Origin: Cloacibacterium normanense
GTDB lineage: Bacteria; Bacteroidota; Bacteroidia; Flavobacteriales; Weeksellaceae
Length of the DNA: 64,000 bases
Assembly (NCBI RefSeq): GCF_003860565.1
Contig: NZ_CP034157.1
Location: 186,001 to 250,000 of the forward strand
Reading direction: 5' to 3'
The translations under genes were made by a program, and so were the position numbers. This document shows positions 24,172 through 36,435 of this stretch, one piece after another. The notes beneath the pieces are model-generated. The model had not been told where the DNA came from. It did no database searches and saw only the letters and a program-made list of their open reading frames with translations. Within the stretch, counting starts at the first letter, position 1. Each line of letters opens with the position of its first letter.

Positions 24172-24189
24172 TCTATTTACACCAAATAA

Positions 24190-24225
24190 GACTTAGACCT
24201 TCCCAATTATGGGTAGGTCTATGTC
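24190..24225 (+). terminator. Hairpin after rplL, possible attenuator
   Basis: Imperfect stem AGACCT-CCCA with TGGG-AGGTCT, extended by GAC/GTC. Only a weak T-run follows, so it may act as a partial terminator setting the ratio of ribosomal to polymerase transcripts. Confidence 0.5.
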
Positions 24226-24355
24226 TATTTTAAGAGTTAAATTTTTCAAAACATTTAACTTGTTGATTTTCAATTATTTGAAAATTGTAAATTTCTAAAA
24301 GAAGAATATTTTGCACTACACTGTGAAAAGATATACCAGTGTTGCAGTTAGAAAT

Positions 24356-24418
24356 GTAGGAAGCTAGATGCGGTAGGCTAGATGTAAAACATCTGACATC
24401 CAACATCAAACACCCAAC
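24356..24418. repeat. Inverted pair of short-word arms without a gene between
   Basis: Left arm (gtaggaagctagatg, then ggtaggctagatg) and right arm (catctgacatccaacatc, then aaacacccaac) are separated by 5 bases. The words resemble the arms that enclose the four-helix-bundle gene at 7.6 kb, including the final cacccaac. Confidence 0.65.
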
Positions 24419-24479
24419 TATTCTGATATTTTTTAAAATAAAGTAAAATATTTTTTAACCCAACTTTTCTTACCATTTT

Positions 24480-27400
24480 ATGAGTAAATCAAAAGCTATT
24501 ACAAGCGCTCAGGAAAATCAAAGAATTAACTTTTCATCTGCGAAAGGTAACGTTGTAACACCAGATTTCTTAGATATCCAGTTACAATCTTTCAAAGAGT
24601 TTTTTCAGTTAGATACACTTCCTGAGGACAGATTGAATGAAGGTCTTTACAAGACTTTTCAAGAAAATTTTCCTATCACAGACTCTAGAAACCAATTCGT
24701 TTTAGAATTTCTAGATTATTTGGTAGATTCTCCTCGTTATTCTATTGACGAATGCGTGGAAAGAGGACTTACCTATTCAGTTCCTCTAAAAGCAAGACTT
24801 AAACTATACTGTACAGACCCGGAACACGAAGATTTCCAAACTGTAATTCAAGATGTATATTTAGGTCCAGTTCCTTATATGACGCCTTCTGGTTCATTCA
24901 TTATCAATGGTGCAGAACGTGTAATTGTAACACAGTTACACAGATCTCCAGGTGTTTTCTTCGGGCAAACTTATCACGCTAACGGAACTAAATTGTACTA
25001 TTCAAGAATTATCCCTTTCAAAGGATCTTGGATGGAATTTACTACGGATATCAATAACGTAATGTATGCGTATATTGACCGTAAAAAGAAATTACCACTT
25101 ACTACTTTGTTAAGAGCAATTGGTTATGAATCTGATAAAGAAATTCTTCAGATTTTCGACCTGGCAGAAGAAGTAAAAGTATCTAAAGCGAATCTTAAAA
25201 AAGTTCAAGGTAGAACTTTAGCAGCTAGAGTATTAAATACTTGGTTCGAAGATTTCGTAGACGAAGATACAGGTGAAGTAGTTTCTATCGAAAGAAATGA
25301 AATTATCCTTGACAGAGAAACTGTTCTTGAAAAAGAACACTTAGACCTTATTTTAGATGCTGGTGTTAAGTCTATCTTAATCCACAACGAAAATAGCGGT
25401 GAATTCTCTATCATTCAAAATACATTACAAAAAGACCCTACCAACTCAGAAAAAGAAGCGGTAGAATACATTTATCGTCAGTTACGTAACGCAGATCCAC
25501 CAGATGAAGAAACAGCAAGAGGAATTATTGAAAAATTATTCTTCTCAGAACAAAGATATTCATTAGGGGAAGTTGGTCGTTACAGATTGAACAAAAAATT
25601 AGGTCTTAACATCCCTACTACTACAGAAGTTCTTACTAAAGAAGATATTATCTCTATCGTTAGACACTTAATAGAATTAGCTAATTCTAAAACTGAAGTA
25701 GATGATATTGACCACTTATCAAACAGAAGAATTAAAACTGTTGGTGAGCAATTAGCTGGTCAGTTTGGTGTAGGTCTTTCTAGAATTGCGAGAACAATTA
25801 AAGAAAGAATGAACGTAAGAGATAACGAAATCTTTACGCCACTAGACTTAGTAAATGCTAAAACATTAACATCAGTAATCAACTCATTCTTTGGTACCAA
25901 CCAGCTTTCTCAGTTCATGGACCAAACCAACCCACTATCTGAAATCACTCACAAGAGAAGACTTTCAGCTTTAGGACCTGGTGGTTTATCAAGAGAAAGA
26001 GCAGGTTTCGAGGTGCGTGACGTTCACCATACTCACTACGGAAGAATTTGTCCGATTGAAACTCCTGAAGGACCAAACATCGGTTTGATTTCTTCATTAG
26101 GATGTTATGCTAAAATCAATACTTTAGGTTTCATCGAAACTCCGTATAGAAAAGTAGAAAATGGTAAAGTAGATTTCTCTGCAGCACCAATCTATTTAAA
26201 TGCAGAAGATGAAGAATCTAAAATCATTGCTCAGGCAAACGTAGATTTAGCAGATGATGGTACCTTCAATACAGAAAGAGTTATCGCTCGTCTTGATGGT
26301 GACTATCCAGTAGTAGAGCCTAATCAAGTAGATTTATTAGATATTGCACCTAACCAGATTGCTGGTATTTCTGCATCTTTAATTCCTTTCTTGGAGCATG
26401 ATGATGCGAACCGTGCATTGATGGGATCTAACATGATGCGTCAGGCTGTTCCATTGTTAAAACCAGAAGCTCCAATCGTAGGTACAGGTTTAGAAAAACA
26501 AGTGGCTACAGATTCTAGAATCTTAATTAATGCTGAAGGAAATGGTGTAGTAGAATATGTAGATGCAGACAAAATCGTAATTAAATACGAAAGAAGCGAA
26601 GATGAGGATTTAGTACAATTCGAATCTGCTACTAAAACATATAACTTAACTAAGTTCAGAAAAACCAACCAATCTACTACCATTACTCTTAGACCAAACG
26701 TGAGAGTGGGTGATACCGTAGTAAAAGGACAAGTGCTTTGTGATGGTTACGCTACCGAAAAAGGAGAATTAGCTATTGGTAGAAACCTTACTGTAGCCTT
26801 CATGCCTTGGAAAGGGTATAACTTCGAGGATGCGATTGTAATCAACGAGAAAGTAGTAAGAGAAGACTGGTTTACTTCTATCCACGTAGATGAGTATTCA
26901 CTAGAGGTAAGAGATACCAAACTAGGTATGGAAGAACTAACTGCAGATATTCCTAACGTTTCTGAAGAGGCTACGAAAGACCTTGATGAAAACGGTATGA
27001 TTAGAATTGGTGCAGAAGTGAAGCCTGGTGATATCTTAATTGGTAAAATTACTCCAAAAGGTGAATCTGATCCTACTCCAGAAGAAAAACTATTGAGAGC
27101 AATCTTTGGTGACAAAGCTGGTGATGTAAAAGATGCTTCATTAAAAGCAGACTCTTCACTAAGAGGTGTTGTTATCAACAAAAAATTATTCTCAAGAAAC
27201 ATCAAAGACAAGAAAAAAAGAACTGAAGAGAAGTTAAAACTTGAAGAAATCGAAAACAGATACAAAGCTCAATTCGATGAATTAAGAAATACCCTTCTTG
27301 AAAAATTAAATACTCTTGTTAATGGTAAAACTTCTCAAGGTGTTAATAATGACTTAGAAGAAGAAATCATTCCAAAAGGAGCTAAGTTTACGCTTAAACT

Positions 27401-28307
27401 TCTTCAATCTGTAGAAGATTATGTAAACGTAAGTGGTGCAGATTGGACTGTAGATGCTGATAAAAATGATTTAATTAAACAATTAATTCATAATTATAAA
27501 ATTAAATATAATGATATTCAAGGGGTTAAAAACCGTGAGAAATATGCTATTTCTATCGGAGACGAACTACCAGCAGGTATCATTAAACTAGCTAAAGTAT
27601 ACATCGCTAAAAAACGTAAATTAAACGTAGGTGATAAAATGGCAGGTCGTCACGGTAACAAAGGTATCGTGTCTAGAATCGTAAGAGAAGAAGATATGCC
27701 ATTCTTAGAAGACGGAACTCCTGTAGATATCGTATTGAATCCACTAGGTGTACCTTCTCGTATGAACATCGGTCAGATTTACGAAACCGTTTTAGGATGG
27801 GCTGGTAAAAAATTAGGATTAAAATTTGCTACTCCTATCTTTGATGGTGCAAGCTTAGAACAAATCACAGAATACACCGAAAAAGCAGGTCTTCCTATCT
27901 ACGGAAGTACTTATTTATATGATGGTGGTACTGGTGAGAGATTTACTCAGCCTGCTACAGTTGGGGTAATTTATATGTTGAAACTAGGACACATGGTAGA
28001 TGATAAGATGCATGCACGTTCTATCGGTCCTTATTCATTAATTACTCAGCAACCATTAGGAGGTAAAGCACAATTCGGTGGACAGAGATTCGGAGAGATG
28101 GAGGTTTGGGCTCTAGAAGCATTCGGAGCGTCTAATATCTTGAGAGAAATCTTAACCGTGAAATCAGACGACGTAATCGGTAGAGCGAAAACGTATGAAG
28201 CAATCGCAAAAGGTGAGGCTATGCCAGAACCTGGTATTCCAGAATCTTTCAACGTATTGTTACACGAATTACAAGGTCTAGGTCTTGATATAAGATTGGA
28301 AGAGTAA
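24480..28307 (+). CDS. rpoB: DNA-directed RNA polymerase subunit beta
   Basis: A 1275-residue subunit. The rifampicin region (about residue 471) reads [20 protein letters not shown] and LSALGPGG, with Asp, His and Ser at the classic resistance positions, so it looks like a wild-type sensitive form (inference). The C-terminal region has [16 protein letters not shown] and the switch region [19 protein letters not shown]. It is followed after 33 bases by rpoC. Confidence 0.99.
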   Translation: MSKSKAITSAQENQRINFSSAKGNVVTPDFLDIQLQSFKEFFQLDTLPEDRLNEGLYKTFQENFPITDSRNQFVLEFLDYLVDSPRYSIDECVERGLTYSVPLKARLKLYCTDPEHEDFQTVIQDVYLGPVPYMTPSGSFIINGAERVIVTQLHRSPGVFFGQTYHANGTKLYYSRIIPFKGSWMEFTTDINNVMYAYIDRKKKLPLTTLLRAIGYESDKEILQIFDLAEEVKVSKANLKKVQGRTLAARVLNTWFEDFVDEDTGEVVSIERNEIILDRETVLEKEHLDLILDAGVKSILIHNENSGEFSIIQNTLQKDPTNSEKEAVEYIYRQLRNADPPDEETARGIIEKLFFSEQRYSLGEVGRYRLNKKLGLNIPTTTEVLTKEDIISIVRHLIELANSKTEVDDIDHLSNRRIKTVGEQLAGQFGVGLSRIARTIKERMNVRDNEIFTPLDLVNAKTLTSVINSFFGTNQLSQFMDQTNPLSEITHKRRLSALGPGGLSRERAGFEVRDVHHTHYGRICPIETPEGPNIGLISSLGCYAKINTLGFIETPYRKVENGKVDFSAAPIYLNAEDEESKIIAQANVDLADDGTFNTERVIARLDGDYPVVEPNQVDLLDIAPNQIAGISASLIPFLEHDDANRALMGSNMMRQAVPLLKPEAPIVGTGLEKQVATDSRILINAEGNGVVEYVDADKIVIKYERSEDEDLVQFESATKTYNLTKFRKTNQSTTITLRPNVRVGDTVVKGQVLCDGYATEKGELAIGRNLTVAFMPWKGYNFEDAIVINEKVVREDWFTSIHVDEYSLEVRDTKLGMEELTADIPNVSEEATKDLDENGMIRIGAEVKPGDILIGKITPKGESDPTPEEKLLRAIFGDKAGDVKDASLKADSSLRGVVINKKLFSRNIKDKKKRTEEKLKLEEIENRYKAQFDELRNTLLEKLNTLVNGKTSQGVNNDLEEEIIPKGAKFTLKLLQSVEDYVNVSGADWTVDADKNDLIKQLIHNYKIKYNDIQGVKNREKYAISIGDELPAGIIKLAKVYIAKKRKLNVGDKMAGRHGNKGIVSRIVREEDMPFLEDGTPVDIVLNPLGVPSRMNIGQIYETVLGWAGKKLGLKFATPIFDGASLEQITEYTEKAGLPIYGSTYLYDGGTGERFTQPATVGVIYMLKLGHMVDDKMHARSIGPYSLITQQPLGGKAQFGGQRFGEMEVWALEAFGASNILREILTVKSDDVIGRAKTYEAIAKGEAMPEPGIPESFNVLLHELQGLGLDIRLEE

Positions 28308-28340
28308 TCCTCAATTTTTTAATTTTTATTTGAACAGATT

Positions 28341-31300
28341 ATGTCAAAAAATAAAACAAGTAGATTTAGTAAAATCACCATCGGTTTAGCTTCTCCTGAA
28401 GTCATTCTTCAAGAGTCAAAAGGAGAGGTACTAAAACCAGAAACGATTAACTATAGAACTCACAAACCAGAAAGAGATGGTTTATTCTGCGAGAAAATCT
28501 TCGGTCCTGTAAAGGATTACGAATGTGCTTGTGGAAAATATAAGAGAATTCGATACAAAGGCATCGTTTGTGACCGTTGTGGTGTAGAAGTTACCGAGAA
28601 AAAAGTACGTAGAGAGAGAATAGGGCACATTAACTTAGTGGTTCCAGTTGCTCACATCTGGTATTTCCGTTCACTTCCAAACAAAATTGGTTACCTTTTA
28701 GGATTACCTTCTAAGAAATTAGATATGATTATCTACTACGAAAGATATGTAGTAATCCAACAAGGTATCGCTAAAAAAGCAGACGGTTCTGATTTCGAAG
28801 ACAAAGAATTCTTAACAGAAGAAGAATATCTAGATGTTTTAGAAACCCTTCCTATCGAAAACCAATATTTAGAAGATACAGACCCTAATAAATTTATTGC
28901 TAAAATGGGTGCTGAAGCTGTGGAAGAATTGTTAAAGAGAATTGATTTAGATGCTCTTTCTTACGATCTTCGTCACAAAGCTCACAATGAATCTTCTAAA
29001 CAAAGAAGAACTGAAGCATTAAAAAGATTATCTGTAGTAGAAGCTCTTAGAGGTGCTAATACCAGAATGATTAACCGCCCAGAATGGATGGTAATGCGTG
29101 TTCTTCCTGTAATTCCACCAGAATTAAGACCATTAGTTCCACTAGACGGTGGTAGATTCGCTACATCAGATTTAAATGATTTGTACAGAAGAGTTATCAT
29201 TAGAAACAACCGTCTAAAGAGACTTTTAGAGATTAAAGCTCCAGAAGTTATCTTGAGAAACGAGAAGCGTATGCTTCAGGAAGCGGTAGATTCATTATTT
29301 GATAACACTAGAAAATCATCTGCTGTAAAATCAGAATCAAACAGACCATTGAAATCACTTTCAGATTCATTGAAAGGTAAGCAAGGTCGTTTCCGTCAGA
29401 ACTTATTAGGGAAAAGGGTAGACTACTCTGCACGTTCGGTTATTGTTGTAGGTCCTAACTTACAATTACATGAGTGTGGTATCCCTAAAGATATGGCAGC
29501 AGAACTTTACAAACCATTTATCATTAGAAAGCTAATTGAAAGAGGTATTGTAAAAACAGTAAAATCTGCAAAAAGAATTATTGATAGAAAAGAACCAGTA
29601 GTTTATGATATTCTAGAAAACGTGATGAAAGGTCACCCAGTTCTATTGAACCGTGCACCTACCCTTCACAGATTGGGTATCCAAGCGTTCCAGCCTAAAA
29701 TGATTGAAGGTAAAGCTATCCAACTTCACCCGTTAGTAACTACGGCATTCAACGCCGACTTCGATGGTGACCAGATGGCGGTACACTTACCATTAGGCCC
29801 AGAAGCGATTCTAGAAGCTCAGTTATTAATGCTAGGTTCTCAGAATATCTTGAACCCTGCAAATGGTTCTCCTATTACCGTACCTTCTCAGGACATGGTT
29901 CTTGGTCTATATTTCATGACCAAAGAAGCGCATTCCACAGAAACGCACAAAGTAAAAGGTGAAGGTTTAGTTTTCTATTCTCCAGAAGAAGTAGAAATTG
30001 CTTACTCTGAAGGTCAAGTTTCTCTTAACGCTAAAGTAAGATGTAGACTTCCATTTAAAACAGAAGAAGGAGAAATCGTAACTAAACTTCAAGATACTAC
30101 AGTTGGTAGAATTTTATTTAACCAAATTGTTCCTAAACAAGTAGGTTATATTGATGAATTATTGACTAAAAAATCATTAAGAAACGTAATTGGTAAAATC
30201 TTAGCAGATACAGATTTCCCAACTACCGTGAAGTTCCTTGATGATATGAAAAATCTTGGTTATATGAACGCTTTCAAAGGCGGTCTATCTTTCTCACTGG
30301 CTGATATTGTAGTACCAGCAGAAAAGAAAACCATGATTGCTCAAGCAATTGAAACAGTAGACGAGATTAAAGGGAACTATAACATGGGTCTTATCACAGA
30401 TACAGAACGTTATAACCAAGTAATTGACGTTTGGACTAATACCAACGCTGGTCTTACTGAGATGATTATGAGCAGAATGAAATCTGACCAAGGTGGATTC
30501 AACTCTGTATATATGATGCTAGATTCTGGAGCGAGGGGTTCTAAAGAACAGATTCGTCAGTTATCTGGTATGAGAGGTTTGATGGCAAAACCACAAAAAG
30601 CTGGTGCAGTAGGAGCAGAGATCATCGAAAACCCAATTATTGCGAACTTTAAAGAAGGTTTATCAATTTTGGAATACTTTATCTCTACCCACGGTGCTCG
30701 TAAAGGTCTTGCGGATACCGCTCTTAAAACTGCGGATGCTGGTTACTTAACAAGAAGATTAGTAGACGTAGCTCAAGACGTAATCATTACAGAAGATGAT
30801 TGTGGTACATTAAGAGGTACAGAAGTAGCTGCATTGAAGAAAAATGATGAAATCGTAGAAAAACTATCAGAAAGAATTCTAGGTAGAGTTTCTCTTCACG
30901 ACATCTATAATCCAGAAAACGACGAAATTTTAGTTCACGCAGATGAGTTAATTAACGAAGAGCTTGCTAAAAAAGTAGAAGAAGCGGGTATAGAAACCGT
31001 AGAAGTTCGTTCACCATTAACTTGTGAAGCTAAAAAAGGTATCTGTGCTAAATGTTACGGTAGAAACCTAGCTACAGGTAAGATGATTCACATGGGAGAA
31101 GCTGTAGGTGTAATTGCTGCACAATCAATTGGGGAACCAGGTACTCAGCTTACACTGAGAACTTTCCACCAAGGGGGAACTGCAGGAAACGTTTCAGAAA
31201 ATCCTACTATTGTTGCTAAGAGAGATGGTATCGTAGAATTTGACGAATTAAGAACGATTATTTCTGAAGATGAAAACGGTAATGAAGCAGATATCGTCAT

Positions 31301-32606
31301 TTCTCGTTCTACAGAATTCCGCTTAGTAGCAGATAATGCAGCTAGAACTCCATTGATGGTAGCAAACGTACCTTATGGTTCTGCACTTTCTGTAAAACCT
31401 GGTGATAAAGTGAAAAAAGGAGACCTTATTGCAAAATGGGATCCATATAACGCGGTTATCATCGCAGAAACTGCTGGTAAAGTAGAATACGAAGATATTA
31501 TTCAAGGGGTTTCTTTCCAATTAGAAATCGACGAACAAACAGGTTTCGAAGAAAAAGTAATCTCAGAATCTAGAAATAAGAAAGCCATTCCTACCTTGAA
31601 AGTGGTAGATTCTAAAGGAGTTGAGCAAAAAGCATACAACTTACCAGTAGGAGCCCACTTAATGGTAAATGATGGTGAAAAAATTAAGGCTGGTAAAGTC
31701 TTAATCAAAATTCCTAGAAAATCTGCAAAAGCAGGGGATATTACAGGAGGTTTACCAAGAGTAACCGAATTATTCGAAGCGAGAAATCCTTCTAATCCTG
31801 CTGTAGTTACAGAAATTGACGGGGTAGTTTCTTATGGTAAAATTAAGAGAGGTAACCGTGAATTAATCGTAGAATCTAAAACAGGTGAGATTAAGAAATA
31901 TTTAGTAAAACTTTCTAATCAAATCTTAGTTCAAGAAAACGACTTTGTGAGAGCTGGTTCGCCACTTTCTGACGGTTCTGTAACACCAGATGATATCTTA
32001 AGAATCAAAGGTCCAACAGCTGTTCAAGAGTACTTAGTAAACGAAATTCAAGAAGTTTACCGTTTACAAGGGGTAAAAATTGACGATAAGCATTTCGAAA
32101 TCATCGTAAGACAGATGATGACTAAAGTAGAAATTGTAGACGGAGGTGATACCCAATTCCTTGAAAACAGTCTAGAACATAAATATGATTTCCTTGAAGA
32201 AAACAACAGAGTTTTCGGATTGAAAGTTGTAACAGAACCAGGAGATTCTAAAATTTTCAAAGCTGGTCAAATGATTACCGCTAGAGAATTGAGAGACGAA
32301 AATTCTAAACTGAAGAGAGAAGACCTTCAATTAGTAGAAGTTCGTGAAGCACTTACTGCAACTGCAACGCCTGTATTACAAGGTATTACCAGAGCAGCTT
32401 TACAGACTAAGTCTTTCATGTCTGCAGCATCATTCCAGGAGACTACTAAAGTTCTAAACGAAGCAGCAGTGTCTGGTAAAGTAGACGAACTAAACGGTCT
32501 TAAAGAAAATGTAATCGTAGGTCACAGAATTCCTGCAGGTACAGGTCTTAAAGATTATCAAAGTGTAATCGTGGGTTCTAAAAAAGAATTCGAGGATTTA
32601 AATTAA
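28341..32606 (+). CDS. rpoC: DNA-directed RNA polymerase subunit beta'
   Basis: A 1421-residue subunit. The N-terminal zinc site ([20 protein letters not shown], about residue 62), the catalytic metal motif NADFDGDQM (about residue 470), and the second zinc site with [13 protein letters not shown] (about residue 895) are intact. The trigger-loop region GLMAKPQ and the C-terminal jaw follow. A strong terminator comes at 32616. Confidence 0.99.
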   Translation: MSKNKTSRFSKITIGLASPEVILQESKGEVLKPETINYRTHKPERDGLFCEKIFGPVKDYECACGKYKRIRYKGIVCDRCGVEVTEKKVRRERIGHINLVVPVAHIWYFRSLPNKIGYLLGLPSKKLDMIIYYERYVVIQQGIAKKADGSDFEDKEFLTEEEYLDVLETLPIENQYLEDTDPNKFIAKMGAEAVEELLKRIDLDALSYDLRHKAHNESSKQRRTEALKRLSVVEALRGANTRMINRPEWMVMRVLPVIPPELRPLVPLDGGRFATSDLNDLYRRVIIRNNRLKRLLEIKAPEVILRNEKRMLQEAVDSLFDNTRKSSAVKSESNRPLKSLSDSLKGKQGRFRQNLLGKRVDYSARSVIVVGPNLQLHECGIPKDMAAELYKPFIIRKLIERGIVKTVKSAKRIIDRKEPVVYDILENVMKGHPVLLNRAPTLHRLGIQAFQPKMIEGKAIQLHPLVTTAFNADFDGDQMAVHLPLGPEAILEAQLLMLGSQNILNPANGSPITVPSQDMVLGLYFMTKEAHSTETHKVKGEGLVFYSPEEVEIAYSEGQVSLNAKVRCRLPFKTEEGEIVTKLQDTTVGRILFNQIVPKQVGYIDELLTKKSLRNVIGKILADTDFPTTVKFLDDMKNLGYMNAFKGGLSFSLADIVVPAEKKTMIAQAIETVDEIKGNYNMGLITDTERYNQVIDVWTNTNAGLTEMIMSRMKSDQGGFNSVYMMLDSGARGSKEQIRQLSGMRGLMAKPQKAGAVGAEIIENPIIANFKEGLSILEYFISTHGARKGLADTALKTADAGYLTRRLVDVAQDVIITEDDCGTLRGTEVAALKKNDEIVEKLSERILGRVSLHDIYNPENDEILVHADELINEELAKKVEEAGIETVEVRSPLTCEAKKGICAKCYGRNLATGKMIHMGEAVGVIAAQSIGEPGTQLTLRTFHQGGTAGNVSENPTIVAKRDGIVEFDELRTIISEDENGNEADIVISRSTEFRLVADNAARTPLMVANVPYGSALSVKPGDKVKKGDLIAKWDPYNAVIIAETAGKVEYEDIIQGVSFQLEIDEQTGFEEKVISESRNKKAIPTLKVVDSKGVEQKAYNLPVGAHLMVNDGEKIKAGKVLIKIPRKSAKAGDITGGLPRVTELFEARNPSNPAVVTEIDGVVSYGKIKRGNRELIVESKTGEIKKYLVKLSNQILVQENDFVRAGSPLSDGSVTPDDILRIKGPTAVQEYLVNEIQEVYRLQGVKIDDKHFEIIVRQMMTKVEIVDGGDTQFLENSLEHKYDFLEENNRVFGLKVVTEPGDSKIFKAGQMITARELRDENSKLKREDLQLVEVREALTATATPVLQGITRAALQTKSFMSAASFQETTKVLNEAAVSGKVDELNGLKENVIVGHRIPAGTGLKDYQSVIVGSKKEFEDLN

Positions 32607-32615
32607 TATGAATGT

Positions 32616-32660
32616 AAGGTTTAAAGACAGTTTTACTGTTCTTTAAACCTTCTTTTTTTT
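32616..32660 (+). terminator. Terminator after rpoC
   Basis: Arms AAGGTTTAAAGA and TCTTTAAACCTT with an inner ACAGT/ACTGT pair, then eight T. Confidence 0.92.
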
Positions 32661-32695
32661 GAATGTAAAAAATTAACTTATTAAAACTTATACAA

Positions 32696-32998
32696 ATGGA
32701 TAACAACCAAAACCAAGATCAAAACATTAATATTCAATTAAACGAAATGGTAGCAGCTGGTGCTTATTGCAACCTTGCATTAGTAAACCACTCTCCATCT
32801 GAGTTTGTATTAGATTTTATTCAATTAATGCCAGGAGTTCAGCAAGCTCAAGTAAGAAGCAGAGTAATCCTTGCTCCTCTTCATGCAAAAAGAGTTTTAG
32901 CTGCTCTTCAACAAAATATCCAAAACTATGAAGCTCAATTCGGAGAAATCAAAGAAGTTGAACCTTTCGTAGTAGGTGCTGGTAATGCTCAAGCATAA
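32696..32998 (+). CDS. DUF3467 family protein
   Basis: A 100-residue protein, INIQLNEMVAAGAYCNLALV then SPSEFVLDFIQLMPG, matching DUF3467. These small proteins follow rpoC in many Bacteroidetes; the function is unknown. The rpoC terminator lies between, so it may be transcribed separately or by read-through. A strong terminator follows. Confidence 0.9.
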   Translation: MDNNQNQDQNINIQLNEMVAAGAYCNLALVNHSPSEFVLDFIQLMPGVQQAQVRSRVILAPLHAKRVLAALQQNIQNYEAQFGEIKEVEPFVVGAGNAQA

Positions 32999-33020
32999 TC
33001 AAAACTTAAAATAATATTCT

Positions 33021-33056
33021 AAATCCTAGTCTTTTAAAGGGCTAGGATTTTTTTTT
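33021..33056 (+). terminator. Terminator after the DUF3467 gene
   Basis: Arms AAATCCTAG and CTAGGATTT followed by a long T-run. Confidence 0.9.
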
Positions 33057-33070
33057 GCAAAAAAAGTCTT

Positions 33071-33078
33071 TATCTTCG
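33071..33078 (+). promoter_or_regulatory. Candidate -7 element, TATCTTCG variant
   Basis: TATCTTCG, 14 bases before the ATG at 33093. The same variant occurs before the partial gene at the right end (63940-63947). Confidence 0.45.
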
Positions 33079-33092
33079 TAAAAAATATTCAA

Positions 33093-35894
33093 ATGAAAAA
33101 AAATTACCTATTTACTTTTTTGATTTTATTATTTGTAAGTAATATGAAAGCTCAGACGCTTAATGAAAAGAGAGCAGTTCTAGAAAATCACATTCAAAAT
33201 ATTAAAGACAATGCCAGTAAATTAAAATCTGATGGGCAAGTTCCACCAAAAGAATATAACATCAGAGATTTAAAAAATACGATTGATCCAGTAACTGGCG
33301 AGAATAAGTTTCAGAGTTTAGTGAAACTAAATAATGAAATTAAATCTGGAAAATATGCCCCAAAACAAAATATCTCTTTACTAGGAAATATTATTTCTAA
33401 TTCCAATCAAAGAATTAATTCTATTAATAACACACAATGGTTTGAGAGAGGACCATATAGTGTAGGAGGAAGAACTAGGGCAATTTTATTTGATCCAAAT
33501 GATGCTACTGGAAAAAGAGTTTTTGCCGGTGGAGTTTCTGGAGGACTTTGGGTAAATAATGATATTACCAATGCCTCTTCTGAATGGTCACCAATTAATG
33601 ATTTTTGGGCAAATACATCAATATCTTGTATCGCTTCAGACCCAAATAATCCCCAAGTTATATATGTAGGTACTGGTGAATCATGTACTAATGATGCTAT
33701 TGGTTCAGGAGTATGGAAGACAACAAATGGAGGAACAACTTGGACTCAAATTTTTAATCCTGCAATAACTTATACTGCTAATGGAAGAAGGAATGGTATT
33801 TTTTATGTTAATGATATTAAAGTAAGAAATAATGCAGGTACTTCTGAATTGTATGTTGCTGTTAGTGGTGGATCTGTAGATGGTACATTAAGTGGTTATT
33901 ATGATACAGGTTTGTATAAATCTACAGATGGTGGTTCAAATTTTACAAGATTAAATACTTTTTATCTAACAACAAGTGGAAGTACAGGTTTACCAATACA
34001 TCATTCAATCCAGCAAATAGAAATTGCTTCTGATAATGCAATCTGGGTATCCACTAGAACTTCTGGATTTACAGGAATTAATTCTGGCGGTAAAATTTTT
34101 CGTTCTACAGATGGTACTACTTTTACCAATGTTTATAACGCAAATTTACCAGGCTCTAGAGTTCAGATTGCGCTTTCTAAAACCAATGGTGCTGTAGCTT
34201 ATGGGTTACTTCAGGGAAGTGGGACTACAGAACCTGTGAGAATCATTAAAACTACAGATACAGGTGCTACATGGGCAGCTAGTAATGTAGTGAATTCTGG
34301 TGTTACTCTTCCACAAGATAAAGATACAGGAATTCCTGCCAATGATTTTACCAGAGGCCAAAGTTTCTATGATTTGGTAATTGTAACAGATCCTACCAAT
34401 GATGCTACAGTTTATGTAGGAGGTATTGATTTATTTAGAAGTACCAATTCTGGTTCTACTTGGACTCAAATTTCTAAATGGTCTAATAATAATCAATTGG
34501 CTACCCTTTCGGTTTCTCAAGTTCATGCTGACCAACATGCTATAGTTTTCAATCCTAAAAATAGTAGCCAGATTGCATTTGGAAATGATGGTGGAATTTA
34601 TTTCTGTGCTAATAAAACTAATATTGCTACTACAACAGGTATTCCAGTAAGAAACAATAGGTATAATGTTACCCAATTCTATGATGCAAAAATGAATCCT
34701 ACTAAGACTAATTCTACTGAAGAAATTTTAGCAGGTGCACAAGATAACGGAACCAGAAGATTTACAGGAGCTCCATTAGCAAATAATCTTTACTCAGATG
34801 CTTATTATGATGGTGGAGACGGAGCGTTTGTAGAGTTTGATGATAATAACCTTTATAAAATTAATAGCTATGTTTATAATAATCATTATCTATATCACGC
34901 TGCAAGTAATAGTTATGTAGACTTATTATTAGCTCCTGATAATGATTTAGGACATTTTATAAATGAAGCTGCATTAGATAGAAATTTAGATATATTTTAT
35001 TCTTACGGAAATAAAGATAATACTACAAAAGAGATTACATTAAATAGAGTTGATGGTTTATCAACTAATCCGCTTAATTTGGGAAGAAGTAAAATTATAT
35101 TAGGTAATTTTACAGATGAAGATGTTTCTTATTTAGCTACTTCACCTTATCAAACAGCATATACAACACTTATGGTAGGATTTGATAATGGTAGACTTTT
35201 TAAAATTACTTATGCTAATACAGGAATTTATCAAATTTCAGAACTCACAGTTCCCTTCGTAGGAGCCATTTCTGATATTCAGTATGGTACCAATGATAAT
35301 GAAATCATCGTTACCATTTCTAACTATAACACTATTAGTGTTTTCTATACTACAGATGGAGGGACAACTTGGAATAGTAAAGAAGGAAACCTACCAGATA
35401 TGCCAATTAGAAGTGCTTTGATGAATCCAGAAAATAAAAATGAAGTGATTCTAGGTACAGAATTAGGAGTTTGGGGAACTACCAACTTCCTAAGTGCTAC
35501 ACCAACTTGGTCTCAATATACAAATGGTTTAGGAAACGTAAGAGTCACCAATTTAGACTATAGACCAAGTACGAGAACTGTCTTAGCTTCTACTTATGGT
35601 AGAGGTATATTCACAACTATGAATGATACCAATCTTGCAACTACAGAAACTTCAGTAGAAGAAATCTATAGAGTATATCCTAATCCTACAAGAGGAGATT
35701 TCTACTTAAAAATGAATGCAAAACACAAGAACGTTACCGTAAATGTTTTTGATATTTCAGGAAAATTAGTTTTCACTAAAAATGGAGTGAATCCAGAAGA
35801 AAAAATCTCACCGAGTTTACCAAAAGGACATTACATCGTAAAAGTTGAAAAAGAAGGTGAGTACATTTTCTCTTCTAAACTTATTGTAAGATAA
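33093..35894 (+). CDS. Secreted beta-propeller protein with T9SS sorting domain
   Basis: A 933-residue protein. A signal peptide (ending NMKAQ, about residue 21) is followed by a propeller-like body with at least six Asp-box motifs such as KTTNGGTTW, KSTDGGSNF, KTTDTGATW, RSTNSGSTW and YTTDGGTTW, as in sialidase/sortilin-type propellers. The last 75 residues, starting YRVYPNPTRGDFYLKMN and ending KLIVR, form a type A C-terminal sorting domain for type IX secretion. The catalytic residues of sialidases were not identified, so no enzyme activity is claimed. The PorP/SprF protein at 6.6 kb belongs to the same export system. Confidence 0.9.
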   Translation: MKKNYLFTFLILLFVSNMKAQTLNEKRAVLENHIQNIKDNASKLKSDGQVPPKEYNIRDLKNTIDPVTGENKFQSLVKLNNEIKSGKYAPKQNISLLGNIISNSNQRINSINNTQWFERGPYSVGGRTRAILFDPNDATGKRVFAGGVSGGLWVNNDITNASSEWSPINDFWANTSISCIASDPNNPQVIYVGTGESCTNDAIGSGVWKTTNGGTTWTQIFNPAITYTANGRRNGIFYVNDIKVRNNAGTSELYVAVSGGSVDGTLSGYYDTGLYKSTDGGSNFTRLNTFYLTTSGSTGLPIHHSIQQIEIASDNAIWVSTRTSGFTGINSGGKIFRSTDGTTFTNVYNANLPGSRVQIALSKTNGAVAYGLLQGSGTTEPVRIIKTTDTGATWAASNVVNSGVTLPQDKDTGIPANDFTRGQSFYDLVIVTDPTNDATVYVGGIDLFRSTNSGSTWTQISKWSNNNQLATLSVSQVHADQHAIVFNPKNSSQIAFGNDGGIYFCANKTNIATTTGIPVRNNRYNVTQFYDAKMNPTKTNSTEEILAGAQDNGTRRFTGAPLANNLYSDAYYDGGDGAFVEFDDNNLYKINSYVYNNHYLYHAASNSYVDLLLAPDNDLGHFINEAALDRNLDIFYSYGNKDNTTKEITLNRVDGLSTNPLNLGRSKIILGNFTDEDVSYLATSPYQTAYTTLMVGFDNGRLFKITYANTGIYQISELTVPFVGAISDIQYGTNDNEIIVTISNYNTISVFYTTDGGTTWNSKEGNLPDMPIRSALMNPENKNEVILGTELGVWGTTNFLSATPTWSQYTNGLGNVRVTNLDYRPSTRTVLASTYGRGIFTTMNDTNLATTETSVEEIYRVYPNPTRGDFYLKMNAKHKNVTVNVFDISGKLVFTKNGVNPEEKISPSLPKGHYIVKVEKEGEYIFSSKLIVR

Positions 35895-35914
35895 ATTTTT
35901 TAAAAAATTAGAAC

Positions 35915-36328
35915 TTGAAAAAGCTATTTTTATTTCTTTTGATCAATCTACTCTTTTCTTTTTCTTGTCAAAAAGATATTATCATCGTAGAAGCTTATTA
36001 CACCAATTGGTTTGGTGGAGTAAAAGACGTGAGAGGAAAGGATTTTATAATGGTAATTGACAAAGAAACTTCTAAAAATCTACAGATAAAACATTTTTTG
36101 ATTAATGATAAAAAATTCAATGTAGAAGTAGAAGAAAAGGGAAATACAATAGAAATAAAATCCAGAATTTCTGAAGGAATTGATAAAGAAATTGAACTCA
36201 AGAATCCTATTGAAAAAAATAGTTTTGGGATAGAATATTATAATACAAAGACTAACAAAACAAAAGTTTTTAAGTTGAAAAAATTACAATATAAACCCCG
36301 TTCTAATCAACAAGATAAAGTTTCATAA
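35915..36328 (+). CDS. Small lipoprotein, function unknown
   Basis: A 137-residue protein with a lipoprotein signal peptide (LINLLFSFSC, lipid attachment at the Cys near residue 18). The mature part is charged and predicted to be mostly beta strands and is not recognised. Translation starts at TTG, directly before the KKLFLFLL signal core; no upstream ATG fits. It lies 20 bases after the T9SS-sorted protein gene and ends in a terminator, so the two probably form one transcript. A link in function is possible but not shown. Confidence 0.7.
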   Translation: MKKLFLFLLINLLFSFSCQKDIIIVEAYYTNWFGGVKDVRGKDFIMVIDKETSKNLQIKHFLINDKKFNVEVEEKGNTIEIKSRISEGIDKEIELKNPIEKNSFGIEYYNTKTNKTKVFKLKKLQYKPRSNQQDKVS

Positions 36329-36333
36329 ATCAT

Positions 36334-36362
36334 AAAGAGAGGTTTCTAAGCCTCTCTTTATT
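36334..36362 (+). terminator. Terminator after the lipoprotein gene
   Basis: Arms AAAGAGAGG and CCTCTCTTT followed by a T-rich stretch. Confidence 0.8.
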
Positions 36363-36435
36363 TCTTTTATCAAGATTCGAAGAAATAATCAATATTATAT
36401 CCAATATTTTAATCAGTTTTAACCGATAGATTTTA

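Larger units (their letters stand above)
24172..24479. other. rplL-rpoB intergenic region
   Basis: This 308-base gap holds, in order, a long hairpin (24190-24225), a TATTTTGC stretch close to the -7 consensus near 24308, a hairpin with ACACTG/CAGTGT arms, an inverted pair of short-word arms (24356-24384 and 24390-24418), and an AT-rich stretch before rpoB. No ORF was seen. Confidence 0.7.

Noticed and set aside
26747-27265. A 172-codon open frame on the minus strand inside rpoB
   Set aside because: It lies fully inside a highly conserved gene in another frame, is Ser/Phe-rich as expected for the antisense of biased codons, and has no promoter or domain. Several similar shadow frames in rpoB, rpoC and tuf were left out for the same reason.
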